Source: an uncultured Flavobacteriaceae bacterium (GTDB lineage Bacteria; Bacteroidota; Bacteroidia; Flavobacteriales; Flavobacteriaceae). Taken from it: 54,968 bases of DNA. The notes under the pieces were generated by a model. It was not told where the DNA came from. It was given only the letters and a program-made list of their open reading frames with translations, and searched no databases. Position numbers and translations under genes: made by a program. How positions within the stretch are numbered: position 1 is the stretch's first letter; each line of letters starts with the position of its first letter. Location: contig CANNAN010000022.1 of NCBI GenBank assembly GCA_947502635.1, forward strand, positions 1 through 54,968, in the 5' to 3' direction. Positions 41,718-48,695 of this stretch are shown piece by piece.

Positions 41718-42290
41718 TTATTTTTTTAATGAATTAAGAAATGAAGTCATTAATAAATGACCTGAATCTTTTGTACTCTTTGACCTCGTTAGGAATCCGA
41801 AAAATGTAGTATGTATTATTTCGGTTAGTTTATCAGAACTAATAGAATTGCTTAAATCTCCATTTAATTGAGCTTCTTTAACTGTTGGTTCAAGGACTAT
41901 TAAAAAGTTTTTAAACTGTTGAGAAGATAATTCTGCAACAGAACTGTTTAAAGAACCCATTTCCGACATTATATTATTTACAAAACACCCTTTGTAATTA
42001 TTCTCGATTTGAGAAGTGAGCATATTCTTATATAATTCAATTAATTTGTCAAACGCTTTTAAAGAACTGTTATTTAATTGATTTTGTAAGTGATTGACTA
42101 TTAGTTCCCCGTATGTATTAATGGTTGTTAGCAGAAATGACTCTTTACTTTCAAAGGAATTATAAAAAGCACCTTTAGTCATTCCTGTTTCTTTACATAT
42201 CTCATTAATACCCAAATTATGAAACCCTTTAACCCAAAAGAGTTCCATACCTTTTTTTACTACTTTTTCTTTATTGTGTTTGTAGTTCAT
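41718..42290 (-). CDS. TetR/AcrR-family regulator
   Basis: 190 residues. The N-terminal helix-turn-helix is clear: KKGMELFWVKGFHNLGINEI, then CKETGMTKGAFYNSFESKES. The C-terminal part resembles the TetR_C group of NemR/AcuR-type proteins (LLTTINTYGELIVNHLQNQL, and GCFVNNIMSEMGSLNSSVAE with one Cys in a position often used for electrophile sensing). It heads the operon with the SnoaL-like and DinB-like genes and most likely represses it. A palindrome ACCGTTCGGT at 42312-42321 lies just upstream. The inducer is unknown. Confidence 0.9.
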   Translation of the reverse strand: MNYKHNKEKVVKKGMELFWVKGFHNLGINEICKETGMTKGAFYNSFESKESFLLTTINTYGELIVNHLQNQLNNSSLKAFDKLIELYKNMLTSQIENNYKGCFVNNIMSEMGSLNSSVAELSSQQFKNFLIVLEPTVKEAQLNGDLSNSISSDKLTEIIHTTFFGFLTRSKSTKDSGHLLMTSFLNSLKK

Positions 42291-42294
42291 ATTT

Positions 42295-42326
42295 CAAATA
42301 TAAACAAACAGACCGTTCGGTACAAG
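42295..42326 (-). promoter_or_regulatory. Candidate promoter and TetR operator
   Basis: Read on the minus strand, CTTG (42323-42326) and TATATTTG (42295-42302) are 20 bp apart, close to the -33/-7 consensus. Between them lies ACCG-TT-CGGT (42312-42321), flanked by CAG and ACA. A repressor bound there would block the promoter. The -7 box is very close to the start codon, so the transcript would be leaderless or nearly so. Confidence 0.45.
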
Positions 42327-42359
42327 ATTTATTTAAAATATTTACTCAAGATGTGATTT

Positions 42360-42495
42360 TTTACCGACGGTTTGTATATGAAAAATAGCGAGTTTAGTTA
42401 CTAGGTTTTCATTGTTAAAACTAAAGTAATAAAAAAGTGCAAAATCTTAAAGTTTTGCACTTAGTGAGCTATTTTTTATATGCGTTGTTATGTTA
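42360..42495. repeat. Dispersed cassette-like palindrome, copy A
   Basis: GACGGTTTGTATATGAAAAA then TAGCGAG on the left pairs loosely with GTGAGCTATTTTTTATATGC on the right, so the whole 135 bp is a large imperfect palindrome with a hairpin in the middle. The left block matches GATTTGTATATGAAAAGTTG at 44296 and resembles blocks at 48.5 and 50.6 kb. Confidence 0.55.
42435..42462. terminator. Intrinsic terminator after the SDR gene
   Basis: Perfect 10-bp stem AAGTGCAAAA / TTTTGCACTT with an 8-base loop and an A-run on the plus strand (U-run on the minus transcript). It lies about 50 bp past the SDR stop codon, inside the large palindrome. Confidence 0.75.
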
Positions 42496-42514
42496 TTAAG
42501 AGTATATAAAATAT

Positions 42515-43273
42515 TTAAGCAATTAATAAAGGATTAATATTGGTGCCTCCATCTACGTTATATTCAGCACCTGTAATAAAAGAAGCTTTATCAGAAGCAA
42601 GAAATGTCACCATTTCCGCAATTTCTTCAGGTTGCCCATATCTTTTTAGAGGTATTCGATTTTGCATCATATCTCCCAAACTTTTGAGTTGTTCTTCAGA
42701 CATACCTGTTTTACCAAAAATAGGTGTAGCAATTGGACCAGGATTGACAACATTTACTCTAATTTTTCGTGGAGCTAATTCTGTAGCTGCTGTTCGTGTA
42801 TATGAATTTAATGCAGCTTTTGATGCACCATAAACACCTGTATTTGGCATGCCTGTGTAAGCATTAATAGAAGATAAGTTGATAATGCTACCACTAACGC
42901 TAATAAGAGGTAAGAATTTTTCTATCGTGAATACAGCTCCTTTAAAATTAATTCCCATTAAGCTATCAAATGTTTCTTCAGAAATTTGACCAATAGGAAC
43001 AGGAGAAAAAACACCAGCGTTCACAAATAGTATATCAATCTTTCCATATTCATTTTTTATTTGATTAACAGCAATATCAATAGTAGAAAGATTAGAGACA
43101 TCTGCTGTAATCCCTTTAACACCTAGTTCCTTAGCAGCAGTGTTAATTTTTTCTGTCGAGCGACCTATTATAATAACAGTTGCTCCTTCTGCTTTGAATT
43201 TTTTGGCAGTTGAGTAACCAATACCACTATTCCCTCCTGTAATAACGGCTATTTTTTTATTTAATTGACTCAT
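42515..43273 (-). CDS. Short-chain dehydrogenase/reductase
   Basis: 252 residues from the ATG at 43273; the frame is open to 43369, but SQLNKKIAVITGGNSGIGYS is the usual SDR start. The cofactor motif TGGNSGIG, the structural NAG in LFVNAGVFSPVPIG, Ser in INLSSINAYTGMPN, and the catalytic YGASKAA (YxxxK) are all present, as is the C-terminal PEEIAEMVTFLASDKASFIT then GAEYNVDGG. It is a classical SDR that oxidises or reduces a small alcohol or carbonyl with NAD(P). It is preceded by an AraC regulator (92 bp gap, same strand), its probable activator. Substrate unknown. Confidence 0.93.
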   Translation of the reverse strand: MSQLNKKIAVITGGNSGIGYSTAKKFKAEGATVIIIGRSTEKINTAAKELGVKGITADVSNLSTIDIAVNQIKNEYGKIDILFVNAGVFSPVPIGQISEETFDSLMGINFKGAVFTIEKFLPLISVSGSIINLSSINAYTGMPNTGVYGASKAALNSYTRTAATELAPRKIRVNVVNPGPIATPIFGKTGMSEEQLKSLGDMMQNRIPLKRYGQPEEIAEMVTFLASDKASFITGAEYNVDGGTNINPLLIA

Positions 43274-43365
43274 TTTGTTAGATTTTAAATTATATAAAAT
43301 TTTACTTGGTGCAAATATCAAAGCATGAAACCTTATATGGATTATCAATCTACTTTTTAAGATAG

Positions 43366-44250
43366 TCAATCTCTAATCGAGTCGATTTTTAATTTTTCTT
43401 GAAACTGAAGTGGAGTTATTTTAGTATGTTTTTTGAAGAACCGAATAAAGTTAGAAGGCTCATTGAAGCCCATTTTAAAAGCAATTTCTTGAGAGGTGTA
43501 TTTGTTTTCAGAGATGTTTCTTTTGATTTCTAATAATAACCAACTATCTATAAATTCTTTGGCTGTCTTATTCGTAATTTCTTTACAAATTTCATTTAGA
43601 TAATTGTAAGAGACATTCAGCCTTTTTGCATAATCTTTGGCATTATGTATTTCATTATAATGCTTAATAATCAATTCCTTAAACAAATAGAAATTTTTTA
43701 ATTTCTCAGTTTCAAAAAAGGTATGCTTATTACAAGCAAGTTTTTTGATTTGAAATAATAGTGTCATGAAAGTAGAATGGATAATTTCGACCTTTAAATT
43801 TTTATCTATATCTTCAAGGAACTCTTCAATAAGTTGTAAAATAGGTAATATAGAATTTGTATTTTCTTGCCCTATTTGAATATTTGAAGTATGAAAAATT
43901 TGAAGAAAATGAAAAAGGTTTTTATCATTGATATTTTGTGTAATAAAATCTTCTTTGAATCCAATTACATATCCTTTGACATTATCCTTTTTATGAAATG
44001 AATGAATTTGTCCTTTTTTTATAGGTAGAATTGTTCCAGGAGATAAATTTTCCTCTTGAAAGTCAATAATATGTTTGCTTTCTCCTTCAAGTACAATAAT
44101 GAGCGCATGAAAATCTATTCGATGTGGTTTGGATAGGTCAAAATTATTTTCAGCTACCAATTCATAAAGTTTTTGAATTGAAATAAATTCAAAGGGAAGA
44201 TTTCGTTTAACAAAGCGTGAAAAAAGAATATTTTCTACCTCATTTTTCAT
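43366..44250 (-). CDS. AraC-family regulator
   Basis: 294 residues. The N-terminal cupin-like sensing domain (about 20-120) has FHALIIVLEGESKHIIDFQE and PGTILPIKKGQIHSFHK. The C-terminal double helix-turn-helix (about 190-285) has KDYAKRLNVSYNYLNEICKE and YTSQEIAFKMGFNEPSNFIR, then FFKKHTKITPLQFQ. Length and plan are those of AraC/XylS activators. It is followed by the SDR gene and likely controls it. The frame is intact, in contrast to the other AraC-type gene at 37032-38103. Confidence 0.93.
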   Translation of the reverse strand: MKNEVENILFSRFVKRNLPFEFISIQKLYELVAENNFDLSKPHRIDFHALIIVLEGESKHIIDFQEENLSPGTILPIKKGQIHSFHKKDNVKGYVIGFKEDFITQNINDKNLFHFLQIFHTSNIQIGQENTNSILPILQLIEEFLEDIDKNLKVEIIHSTFMTLLFQIKKLACNKHTFFETEKLKNFYLFKELIIKHYNEIHNAKDYAKRLNVSYNYLNEICKEITNKTAKEFIDSWLLLEIKRNISENKYTSQEIAFKMGFNEPSNFIRFFKKHTKITPLQFQEKLKIDSIRD

Positions 44251-44285
44251 GAAATTTTATTTTTTAATTTGTGAATTTAAGTAAT

Positions 44286-44391
44286 GGTTGGCAACGATTT
44301 GTATATGAAAAGTTGCGTGTAAATAAACGCAACTTTTCGATTTAATACTGACCATAAATATATAAAAAGCCATTGGATTGAGCACTTGCCA
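44286..44391. repeat. Dispersed cassette-like palindrome, copy B
   Basis: Starts GGTTGGCAACGATTTGTATA. It contains the perfect hairpin GAAAAGTTGCG (44307-44317) / CGCAACTTTTC (44328-44338) and ends near AGCACTTGCCA (44381-44391). The end block AGCACTTGCCA recurs at 50625-50635. Confidence 0.6.
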
Positions 44392-44443
44392 GTAATTTTT
44401 TATATACGTCTTAAGCTGTCATGCTTTCCACAAACGTTGTCCA

Positions 44444-45367
44444 TTAGCAACAACCCGTTCCTCCGCTCGATTCCATTCCGCAACAACTTTCTTTTTCCAA
44501 TGTTGCGGTTTCCTCACTCCCACAACATCCACTATCGGTTGTTTCGCAACAGCTACCTTCGTCCAGTTTATCTGCATAGATTGTGATGCTATAAATTCCC
44601 GAACCTGATTGTTTATATTTATTCAATTCGTTTTGATTTAGGTATTTTAGCAACAAGTCTTCTGGCAAGTCTATTTTTCGTTCTTTTTTAATTTGGATGT
44701 TCTTAAAACCTGCCGATTTGATAATGCCTAAATACTCGCCTTTTTCACTTGCTCCAGACACGCAACCTGAATATAGTTCAGCCACCTCCAAAATACCATT
44801 AGGAAGTGAGCCAACATAAACAATGTCGGAAATACTGAAATGGCCGCCAGTTTTTAAAGTCCTGAAAACTTCGTTAAAAGCTTTTTCTTTGTTGGGCACA
44901 AGGTTCATCACGCAGTTACTTATGACCACGTCTGCTACAGAACTGGAAATATTCTGCATATCCTCAATTTCGCCTAAAACAAATTCTACATTTTGGTAAC
45001 CTAATTTTTGATTGTTTTGTAAGGCTTTTATAATCATTTCTGGTGTCATATCAATACCAATTACCTTTCCTGTTTCGCCTACAATTCTACGAGCAATAAA
45101 TGAATCATTTCCTGCGCCTGAACCGAGGTCGATAACTGTGTCGCCTTTGTTAATATTTGCGATTTCCGTTGGTAGTCCACAACCCAAGGATAAGTCCGAG
45201 TCTTTTTCATAGCCCTCTATGTTCTCATAGTTTTCAGCCATAGAAGTGCTAAACTCATCTGTGGTACAACACCCTGAATCTGTTGAACAGCAACCTACTT
45301 GAATATTACCTTTTGCAATATTACCATAGGATTTTTTGATTTCTTCTTTAATTGTTTCTATTTTCAT
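44444..45367 (-). CDS. arsM: Arsenite methyltransferase
   Basis: 307 residues. The S-adenosylmethionine site is GDTVIDLGSGAGNDSFIARR, and the three Cys expected for As(III) binding appear in LSLGCGLPTEIANI, VISNCVMNLVPNKE and ELYSGCVSGASEKG. It methylates arsenite step by step to volatile or less toxic forms. There are extra Cys pairs near the N terminus (VGCCSTDSGCCTTDEF) and a Cys-rich tail (SCCETTDSGCCGSEE, SCCGMESSGGTGCC), which probably scavenge metalloid. It is the last gene of a unit that starts with a broken PIG-L deacetylase. The upstream twin box shared with the sigma factor gene suggests common induction. Confidence 0.93.
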   Translation of the reverse strand: MKIETIKEEIKKSYGNIAKGNIQVGCCSTDSGCCTTDEFSTSMAENYENIEGYEKDSDLSLGCGLPTEIANINKGDTVIDLGSGAGNDSFIARRIVGETGKVIGIDMTPEMIIKALQNNQKLGYQNVEFVLGEIEDMQNISSSVADVVISNCVMNLVPNKEKAFNEVFRTLKTGGHFSISDIVYVGSLPNGILEVAELYSGCVSGASEKGEYLGIIKSAGFKNIQIKKERKIDLPEDLLLKYLNQNELNKYKQSGSGIYSITIYADKLDEGSCCETTDSGCCGSEETATLEKESCCGMESSGGTGCC

Positions 45368-45378
45368 TTTTTTGAAAT

Positions 45379-46080
45379 TTAATTGTTTATTAATTCGGTT
45401 ATTGATGAAAGCATTTTTTGATGCGTTTCATTTTCTAATTCAAAGTATATTTTATCTCCAATTCTGTCAATTACATTGCTCGTCTTTACCATTTCTTGCT
45501 ACGTATCGTAGCAAAGCAAGGCTTCTTTCATTTTTTTAGATATTTTGGCATTGTTCAATTTTTCGGTTACCATAATATCCTCTTTTTTCGTCCAAGTAAC
45601 TCTTGGTATTCCTCCTTCAAAGAGCATTGGGGTTTCAGTGTCTATAACTGTGAAATAGGCAAGTCGTTTCCAAAATTGTAACGTGTCTTTTTTGCCGAAA
45701 AAAAGCCTTTTGATGATATGATGCAAGGCATATGGTCGTGATGTCCACTACCTCCGTGAACAGGATAGGTAATTACTACATGGGGTTGGTAATGTTGCAA
45801 CCATTTTAGTATTTCGGTTTCAAAATTAAATGGATTGACTTTTGCAAGCCCACCATCTCGATAGTCTAAAAAAGTTTTTTGTGCTTTTTGCATTTCTTTT
45901 TCTCTTACGACCCTCATTTCTTTAATGGATAAACCAAGGTTGTGTCTTACTTTGGTAGCATCACCTTTAGTAAGTGTCTAGGAGAATAATCTGGTTTCCT
46001 TCTTTAATCTGTTTGTCTATTGCTGCTGCTGGTCCAAATGATTCGCCATCAGGAAGAGGAAAGATGTACATAATTTTCAT
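45379..46080 (-). pseudogene. PIG-L/LmbE-family deacetylase, multiply disrupted
   Basis: From the ATG at 46080 the frame reads MKIMYIFPLPDGESFGPAAA then stops near 45977. Another frame continues with KGDATKVRHNLGLSIKEMRV and VITYPVHGGSGHHDHMPCII (the HDH metal motif of PIG-L enzymes). A third gives HHIIKRLFFGKKDTLQFWKR to ALLCYDT, a TAG at about 45500, then QEMVKTSNVIDRIGDKIYFE to a TAA at 45379. So there are at least two frame changes and one premature stop. Intact relatives deacetylate N-acetyl sugars, including bacillithiol precursors. It precedes arsM by 11 bp and follows a twin ACGCAAAA box. Confidence 0.8.
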
Positions 46081-46107
46081 ATTGTCTTTTTATTTGTTTA
46101 TTTAAAC

Positions 46108-46135
46108 ACGCAAAACAGTTAAAAAAGACGCAAAA
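46108..46135 (-). promoter_or_regulatory. Twin ACGCAAAA box, predicted ECF-sigma promoter (PIG-L/arsM unit)
   Basis: ACGCAAAA at 46108-46115 and 46128-46135, starts 20 bp apart, spacer CAGTTAAAAAAG. On the minus strand it reads TTTTGCGT twice. It ends 27 nt before the start codon. The same arrangement precedes the sigma factor gene (46987-47014). Confidence 0.7.
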
Positions 46136-46139
46136 AAAA

Positions 46140-46160
46140 AAGCGAGCCGTAGGCTCGCTT
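46140..46160 (-). terminator. Intrinsic terminator after the sigma-factor unit
   Basis: Perfect 9-bp stem AAGCGAGCC / GGCTCGCTT with GTA loop. The A-run on the plus strand (46131-46141) gives the U-run of the minus transcript. That run overlaps the distal ACGCAAAA box of the next promoter. Confidence 0.85.
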
Positions 46161-46167
46161 TAGAAAA

Positions 46168-46340
46168 TTAGTCGCAACTTTTAGTGCAACAACTTTTCAT
46201 TTCCAAATCGGTCGGACAACATTTTGTTTTATCGTAACATTCGGTTTTTGTTTTTTGATTGTTTTTTGGTCATTTATTCCTGTATACACTGCAAGTGAAG
46301 TACCAAAAGCAACCAAAACAATGATTACAATTTTTTTCAT
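46168..46340 (-). pseudogene. Small secreted Cys-rich protein, frameshifted
   Basis: From the ATG at 46340 the frame gives KKIVIIVLVAFGTSLAVYTG, a signal or anchor, then NDQKTIKKQK. The same frame then loses Cys and stops early. The next frame reads KTECYDKTKCCPTDLEMKSC then CTKSCD and a TAA at 46168, a Cys-rich C terminus like small metal-binding proteins of arsenic loci. A one-base change in the A-rich stretch around 46240-46255 would join them. It follows the sigma gene by 62 bp and shares its terminator, so it was probably co-transcribed. Confidence 0.65.
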
Positions 46341-46402
46341 TGTTGTTAGAATTTTTTGATTCGGGCAATATTCCCCTTATGTATAATAAAAAAGAGGCAA
46401 AA

Positions 46403-46951
46403 TTAAGTACAACTACAATTTTCATCTTCTGTGTCTCTCAAGTTTCCATAACTGTCGCTTGGAAAATTGCAACAAGCTAATATGAGTTCTTTCAGCTTTT
46501 CTTTGCCTCTTTGAACTCTTGATTTTGCACCTGAATAGGAAATATTAAGCTGTTCCGCCAAATCTTTTTGACTTATATTTTCAAATTCCGATTTAGTCAA
46601 AGCGACTTGGTATTTATCTGGAAGTTGTTTGATAAAAGGTTTAATGCAACATTCTGCAATAGTAGTGTTTAAAGATTGGGTTTCTTCTCCAGTAAAGGGC
46701 AAGAATTTGTTTTCAATATCTGTGTTCCTTACTATGTTCCTAAAGTGGTCGTTCGTTGCATTTCGGGCAATCGCATAAATGTAATTTTGTACACTTGTCG
46801 CTTTCTCTATTTTGTCCGAGTTGTCGATTATTTTAATAAAAACATCTTGCAAAATGTCATTGGCGATATTCTCGTCTTTTACCTTTTTTTGGATGAAGTT
46901 TTTTAATTCTTTATGGAAATCGTTCCAAATATTTTCGGTTAAGTCGTTCAT
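46403..46951 (-). CDS. sigZ: ECF RNA polymerase sigma factor (SigZ-like) with Cys-rich tail
   Basis: 182 residues. Sigma-2 is shown by ENIANDILQDVFIKIIDNSD and VQNYIYAIARNATNDHFRN; sigma-4 by LPDKYQVALTKSEFENISQK, then DLAEQLNISYSGAKSRVQRG. After sigma-4 comes an unusual tail, ELILACCNFPSDSYGNLRDT then EDENCSCT, with four Cys. No anti-sigma gene is next to it; the neighbours are a small Cys-rich protein, a PIG-L enzyme and arsM. The tail may bind As(III) or another soft metal and so control the factor directly (inference). A twin ACGCAAAA box sits 35 nt upstream and recurs before the PIG-L/arsM unit, consistent with autoregulation. Confidence 0.88.
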   Translation of the reverse strand: MNDLTENIWNDFHKELKNFIQKKVKDENIANDILQDVFIKIIDNSDKIEKATSVQNYIYAIARNATNDHFRNIVRNTDIENKFLPFTGEETQSLNTTIAECCIKPFIKQLPDKYQVALTKSEFENISQKDLAEQLNISYSGAKSRVQRGKEKLKELILACCNFPSDSYGNLRDTEDENCSCT

Positions 46952-46986
46952 TAATTTGTCAATTTTGTTCCTTCCTTATCTTAATG

Positions 46987-47014
46987 ACGCAAAAAAGTTT
47001 AAAAGGACGCAAAA
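46987..47014 (-). promoter_or_regulatory. Twin ACGCAAAA box, predicted autoregulated promoter of the sigma gene
   Basis: ACGCAAAA at 46987-46994 and 47007-47014, starts exactly 20 bp apart, spacer AAGTTTAAAAGG. Spacing, spacer composition and orientation match 46108-46135. It lies 35 nt before the start codon. Confidence 0.7.
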
Positions 47015-47310
47015 TGTTTCTTCAGCATTGTAGCTAACATTTCTGTATAAGGTTATTCTAGGAATAAGGTTAGTTGTAGAAGTTGATAATCGTTAGATTG
47101 TCAGCCTAGCACTAAGCTTATTCTTATTTTATGTTTTCCTATCCGTCTGGCAGGCGGGTATCTTTGTCTACTTAAAAATAATTAAATAAGTATAAGTGAC
47201 ACAGTAAATAAACACAAAATTTTGGGTAAACGATAAAAACCCACATTAATTTTATACGGTGTTGTGTTTTCGTGCTTTTTCAACTATCAAATATATTAGA
47301 TGTTAAAGAC
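47015..47310. other. Intergenic region with a GC-rich palindrome
   Basis: No gene seen. At 47141-47160 ATCCGTCTGGCAGGCGGGTA forms an imperfect palindrome (CCGTCTG / CAGGCGG) that stands out in AT-rich DNA. Similar sequences are, as I recall, dispersed in flavobacterial genomes. Confidence 0.5.
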
Positions 47311-48147
47311 TCATTCCAAAATAATTTCTTTAGATAAAGTTTTCACCTCTCTTAGCAAAAGGGGTAGAGCGGGATACATCATTTGTCCGTGATTAGAGCC
47401 ATCTAATTCATAAATTCGAACACGTTTATGTCCAGCAACCTTCATCATTCGCATCATATAAGCATTCTCTTCATATCTGCCCAACATTTCAAGTTCTCTA
47501 TCTCCTGTAAGAATTAATAGTGGTGGTGCATCTGCTCTTACATGAAATAATGGAGCCATCTTATCAATAATTGGTTGTTCTCCTGGAATTCCTCTTTCTT
47601 TTCTAACGGTAAAATGCGTTATAGTATGTCCAGAAAATGGAATTAATCCAGCGATTTTATTTGCATCGATATCATGAGCTTTTAAATATTTTTTATCTAA
47701 CCCAATCATATAAGTGAGGTAGCCCCCAGCTGACATTCCTGATACAAATATCAGTGAAGGATTTCCACCATATTTCACAATGTTTTTAAATGCCCAAGCT
47801 GTTGCTGCAGCAGCATCTTTAATACATTCCGAACTTTTTACTTTTGGCGACAACCTGTACTCAACACCTACAACTGCAACTCCTTTATTTTTAAGATATT
47901 GAGGTATTGCACGTTTTCCACCAGTTAATCCACCTCCATGGAACCACACTATTGTTGGGAAATTCTCAATACCTGTAGGATAATAAAAGTCAACTACACA
48001 CATCTGTTGCATATACTTATCACCTTTCATTATATCTGTGTCGTAATATTGAATTGAAGTTTCTGTTTTGTATTTAATTTTTTCTTGAGCGAAAACATTA
48101 GAGACTAATAATGCAAATGTGAGAACTATTGTTATTCTTAAGTTCAT
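47311..48147 (-). CDS. Secreted alpha/beta hydrolase (carboxylesterase/BD-FAE type)
   Basis: 278 residues with a signal peptide (IVLTFALLVSNVFAQ). The oxyanion motif TIVWFHGGGLTGG, the nucleophile elbow VSGMSAGGYLTYMI, an acid region (LLILTGDRELEMLGRYEENA) and the catalytic His in ELDGSNHGQMMYPAL fit the hormone-sensitive-lipase/BD-FAE group. It probably removes ester groups in the periplasm or outside; the target may be a decorated polysaccharide (inference). The frame is intact. An IS481-like end starts 43 bp upstream of its start codon, so its promoter region is short or partly of IS origin. Confidence 0.9.
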   Translation of the reverse strand: MNLRITIVLTFALLVSNVFAQEKIKYKTETSIQYYDTDIMKGDKYMQQMCVVDFYYPTGIENFPTIVWFHGGGLTGGKRAIPQYLKNKGVAVVGVEYRLSPKVKSSECIKDAAAATAWAFKNIVKYGGNPSLIFVSGMSAGGYLTYMIGLDKKYLKAHDIDANKIAGLIPFSGHTITHFTVRKERGIPGEQPIIDKMAPLFHVRADAPPLLILTGDRELEMLGRYEENAYMMRMMKVAGHKRVRIYELDGSNHGQMMYPALPLLLREVKTLSKEIILE

Positions 48148-48189
48148 AATTTATTATAAATAGTTTTTATAAAAGTATTGTTTTGTGCG

Positions 48190-48537
48190 TGTTCGTAAAG
48201 GGACATAGTTTACACAAGTTAAAGATTAGGGTTTAGACTAAATTAGTTTCTAACCTTGTAGATTGTTGTCTATTTTTCAGATGCTTTTCATCAAAGAACC
48301 CTAAAAATACGTTTCTAAAAAATACTTTCCAAATGCCATTACCAATATCTTCAATAGCGATGTATTTTCCTTTTAAAGCGGCCTATACATATACCAATAA
48401 TAGGACTTCCATCTTACAGCCCCACTTTTAGTTACTTTTAGGATTTTGTACTTAGAGTTATAGTCAAAAACTGGTATTTTTTCTGGGAATTGTCTGCTAG
48501 AAAAATCATGAGTATCGGCAGGAGTTTCATGTTTGCA
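48190..48537 (-). pseudogene. IS481-like transposase remnant, copy 3 (longest)
   Basis: Starts TGTTCGTAAAGGGACATAG at 48190. The minus strand reads KHETPADTHDFSSRQFPEKI, PVFDYNSKYKILKVTKSGAV, RWKSYYW, then after a frame change GKYIAIEDIGNGIWKVFFRN, VFLGFFDEKHLKNRQQSTRL and ETNLV. This is the C-terminal ~110 residues of the transposase. It shares its end with copies at 38250 and 40172, in the same orientation. Confidence 0.8.
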
Positions 48538-48695
48538 CGTTTATGTACATGGAAGGTTGCGTGTTTGAGTGCGAGGATTTTTCAGTCTCAATCATTTTCT
48601 CTTTCAGATTATTAAACACAACGGTCTTGATACATTGTAACAAGCCGTTTTATGTATTTCACCCAGTAAGTATGATTCTATCGTTTCTTTGAATA
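48538..48695. repeat. Intergenic stretch with cassette-like repeat, copy C
   Basis: GTACATGGAAGGTTGCGTGT then TTGAGTGCGAGGATTTTTC (from about 48543) matches parts of the repeats at 44301 (GTATATGAAAAGTTGCGTGT) and 50571 (GTGCGAGGATTTTCC). Only the left half is recognised. No gene is seen. Confidence 0.5.

Noticed and set aside
43274-43369. N-terminal extension of the SDR protein
   Set aside because: The Rossmann motif normally lies within the first 20 residues, as it does from 43273.
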